NCBI GenBank assembly: GCA_016744335.1
Contig: JADGEO010000010.1
Location: 1-64,000, forward strand
Direction of reading: 5' to 3'
Length of the DNA: 64,000 nucleotides
Source: Anaerolineales bacterium
GTDB lineage: Bacteria; Chloroflexota; Anaerolineae; Anaerolineales; Villigracilaceae
Positions 62,889 through 64,000 of the stretch are shown in pieces. The notes below the pieces were generated by a model, which was not told where the DNA came from, ran no database searches, and was given only the letters and a program-made list of their open reading frames with translations. How positions within the stretch are numbered: position 1 is the stretch's first letter; each line of letters begins with the position of its first letter. The position numbers and the translations under genes were made by a program.

Positions 62889-63527
62889 TTAGCTCGGGCT
62901 TTCAGTGAGCGCCAGCCGCACGGCTAAGCCAACTAGCACGGTTCCTAAGACACGGTCAAGCCATACGGAAAATCTGCGGTTTTGTCGGAAAAAGGTAGTA
63001 GTTTTGGATGCGGTTAGGACAATCGTAAATTCAATCGGGATTGCCATTAAGACGACTAATGCACCAAGCCCGATAATTTGAAGAGGCGTGCTTCCGTGAC
63101 CGGGGCGAATAAATTGGGGCAAAAATGCCATAAAGAAAATCGCCACTTTGGGGTTGAGAATATCTATCATTACGCCCTGCCTAAAGGCTTGCCAAGGGGT
63201 GGATATGCTCCCGCTTTTCTCTGCTTTCTCAAAGGTAGTTCCGTTGGAGAAAAAAGATTTTATGCCCAAATAAAGCAAGTAGGCGGCGCCTGCATATTTT
63301 ACGATACTAAAGGCAATCGCAGATGTGGCGAGAATTGCCGAAAGCCCCAGCGCGGCGGCGAAGACGTGAAATAACGCCCCGGCAGAAACGCCAAGCGAGG
63401 AGGCAAATCCGATTTTGCGACCTTGGGTAATAGTTTTGGAGACGATATAAACGATATCTGGTCCAGGGGAGATGTTAATCGCGAAGGCAGCGGAGAGGAA
63501 TAGTAGCCAGTATGAGGATGGGGGCAT
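62889..63527 (-). CDS. LysE/RhtB-family exporter
   Basis: The 212-residue protein has six membrane helices and the family N-terminus WLLFLSAAFAINISPGPDIV, with the SPGPD motif, followed by GRKIGFASSLGVSAGALFHV and GVMIDILNPKVAIFFMAFLP with the LNPK motif. It exports amino acids or similar small molecules; substrate not predictable. It is convergent or tail-adjacent to nothing obvious and is likely monocistronic. Confidence 0.92.
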   Translation of the reverse strand: MPPSSYWLLFLSAAFAINISPGPDIVYIVSKTITQGRKIGFASSLGVSAGALFHVFAAALGLSAILATSAIAFSIVKYAGAAYLLYLGIKSFFSNGTTFEKAEKSGSISTPWQAFRQGVMIDILNPKVAIFFMAFLPQFIRPGHGSTPLQIIGLGALVVLMAIPIEFTIVLTASKTTTFFRQNRRFSVWLDRVLGTVLVGLAVRLALTESPS

Positions 63528-63830
63528 GAGTTGGGTTCCTTAAATCAGCAGATTAGATATTAATTTAGTTAGATGTCAGTTTCAAAATTCTGTGACTTTA
63601 TCTTACGCAAAGCCACAAAAACGCAAAGTTTTTAAGTTCTGCTTGCATATTAAAGATTAATTAAAACATTTTTTCGTAAATATATTTATAAATACAAAAA
63701 ACATCAGTTTTTCTTGACGACTTTATGTTTTTGCGTGAACTTTGAAAGGTTTCTTTTCAAAGTTTATGTTGCTAGGTAATAATTAGAGATTAGCCAATTA
63801 GGTGCTTGTTAGGGAGATGATTGCTCCAAC
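63528..63830. other. Intergenic region, one hairpin
   Basis: AT-rich spacer with no gene. Inverted repeat AACTTTGAAA with TTTCAAAGTT near 63739-63766; possible promoter region for the LysE-type gene. Confidence 0.5.
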
Positions 63831-64000
63831 TTACCAACGAGCGTTGTGTTCCTCTGCGAAGCCAATTAGGTCACGGATTTCTAAACGATCGCCATTGTCC
63901 AGAATGACGTGACCATTATAACGACCAAAGAGTTGATGCACTTCGCTAAAAATAATTCCTAAGTTTGTACGCGCAGTACGATCTTTAAAGGGGGTGAACG
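63831..64000 (-). CDS. DUF2804 protein, C-terminal end only
   Basis: The minus strand is open from the window edge to a TAA at 63831. It translates as FTPFKDRTARTNLGIIFSEV, HQLFGRYNGHVILDNGDRLE and IRDLIGFAEEHNARW, the C-terminal signature of DUF2804 proteins, whose function is unknown. The 5' part lies outside the window, so the ORF track omitted it. Confidence 0.75.
   Translation of the reverse strand, partial: FTPFKDRTARTNLGIIFSEVHQLFGRYNGHVILDNGDRLEIRDLIGFAEEHNARW

Overview
The window looks like a chromosomal segment of an uncultured or little-studied Anaerolineae-like Chloroflexota bacterium. This is inferred from moderate-to-low GC, AGGAG-type ribosome binding sites, an archaeal-type HMG-CoA synthase with a DUF35 partner, sugar ABC importers without their own ATPase, a lipoprotein with a Pro/Thr-rich linker, and a bacterial translin. 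No rRNA, tRNA, CRISPR array or prophage was recognised.

Layout. 1-2.7 kb: an IS256-type element has split an IS630 remnant, which itself truncates a DUF1566 gene. 2.8-3.8 kb: a DUF35 zinc-ribbon/OB protein and a PilZ protein. 3.9-20.6 kb: a minus-strand surface-glycan island with a polysaccharide transferase-like protein, sulfotransferase, NeuB, a PLD-like zinc-ribbon protein, a NeuA-phosphatase fusion, SDR, four membrane GT-C-like proteins (two are tandem paralogs), a PAPS-forming Sat-CysC fusion and a Gfo/Idh oxidoreductase. Together these suggest a sulfated, nonulosonic-acid-containing glycan. 20.8-28.3 kb: nitroreductase, a thiolase-fold protein lacking its catalytic residues beside an HMG-CoA synthase, MFS transporter, Rrf2 regulator and lipoprotein. 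28.6-32.1 kb: methyltransferase, then SSB, DUF3467, translin, a membrane protein and a nucleotide N-glycosidase-like protein. 32.3-35.5 kb: three membrane proteins. 35.5-37 kb and 43-45.3 kb: decayed DNA with an internally deleted IS4-like element, another broken transposase, two truncated yifB (comM) copies and a HAD remnant.

37-42.7 kb (minus strand): sugar ABC importer (binding protein, two permeases), a GlmU-like nucleotidyltransferase with a degenerate nucleotide loop, and a phosphodiester glycosidase. 46.9-60.4 kb (minus strand): a second carbohydrate locus with LacI regulator, a binding protein carrying two near-identical binding domains in one chain, two AglF/AglG-like permeases, a beta-phosphoglucomutase/GH65 phosphorylase fusion, two uridine-kinase-like P-loop kinases around a ROK sugar kinase, and a GH13_18 phosphorylase. 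This reads as import and phosphorolysis of an alpha-glucoside, similar in content to the E. coli ycj cluster. The window ends with an ABC exporter, a LysE-type exporter and the 3' end of a DUF2804 gene.

Most notable: the residue-dead thiolase beside HMG-CoA synthase; the duplicated-domain binding protein with a C11 tract; a leader motif and a structured-looking repeat shared by the two sugar loci; the ssb-translin operon; and several families of intergenic palindromes.
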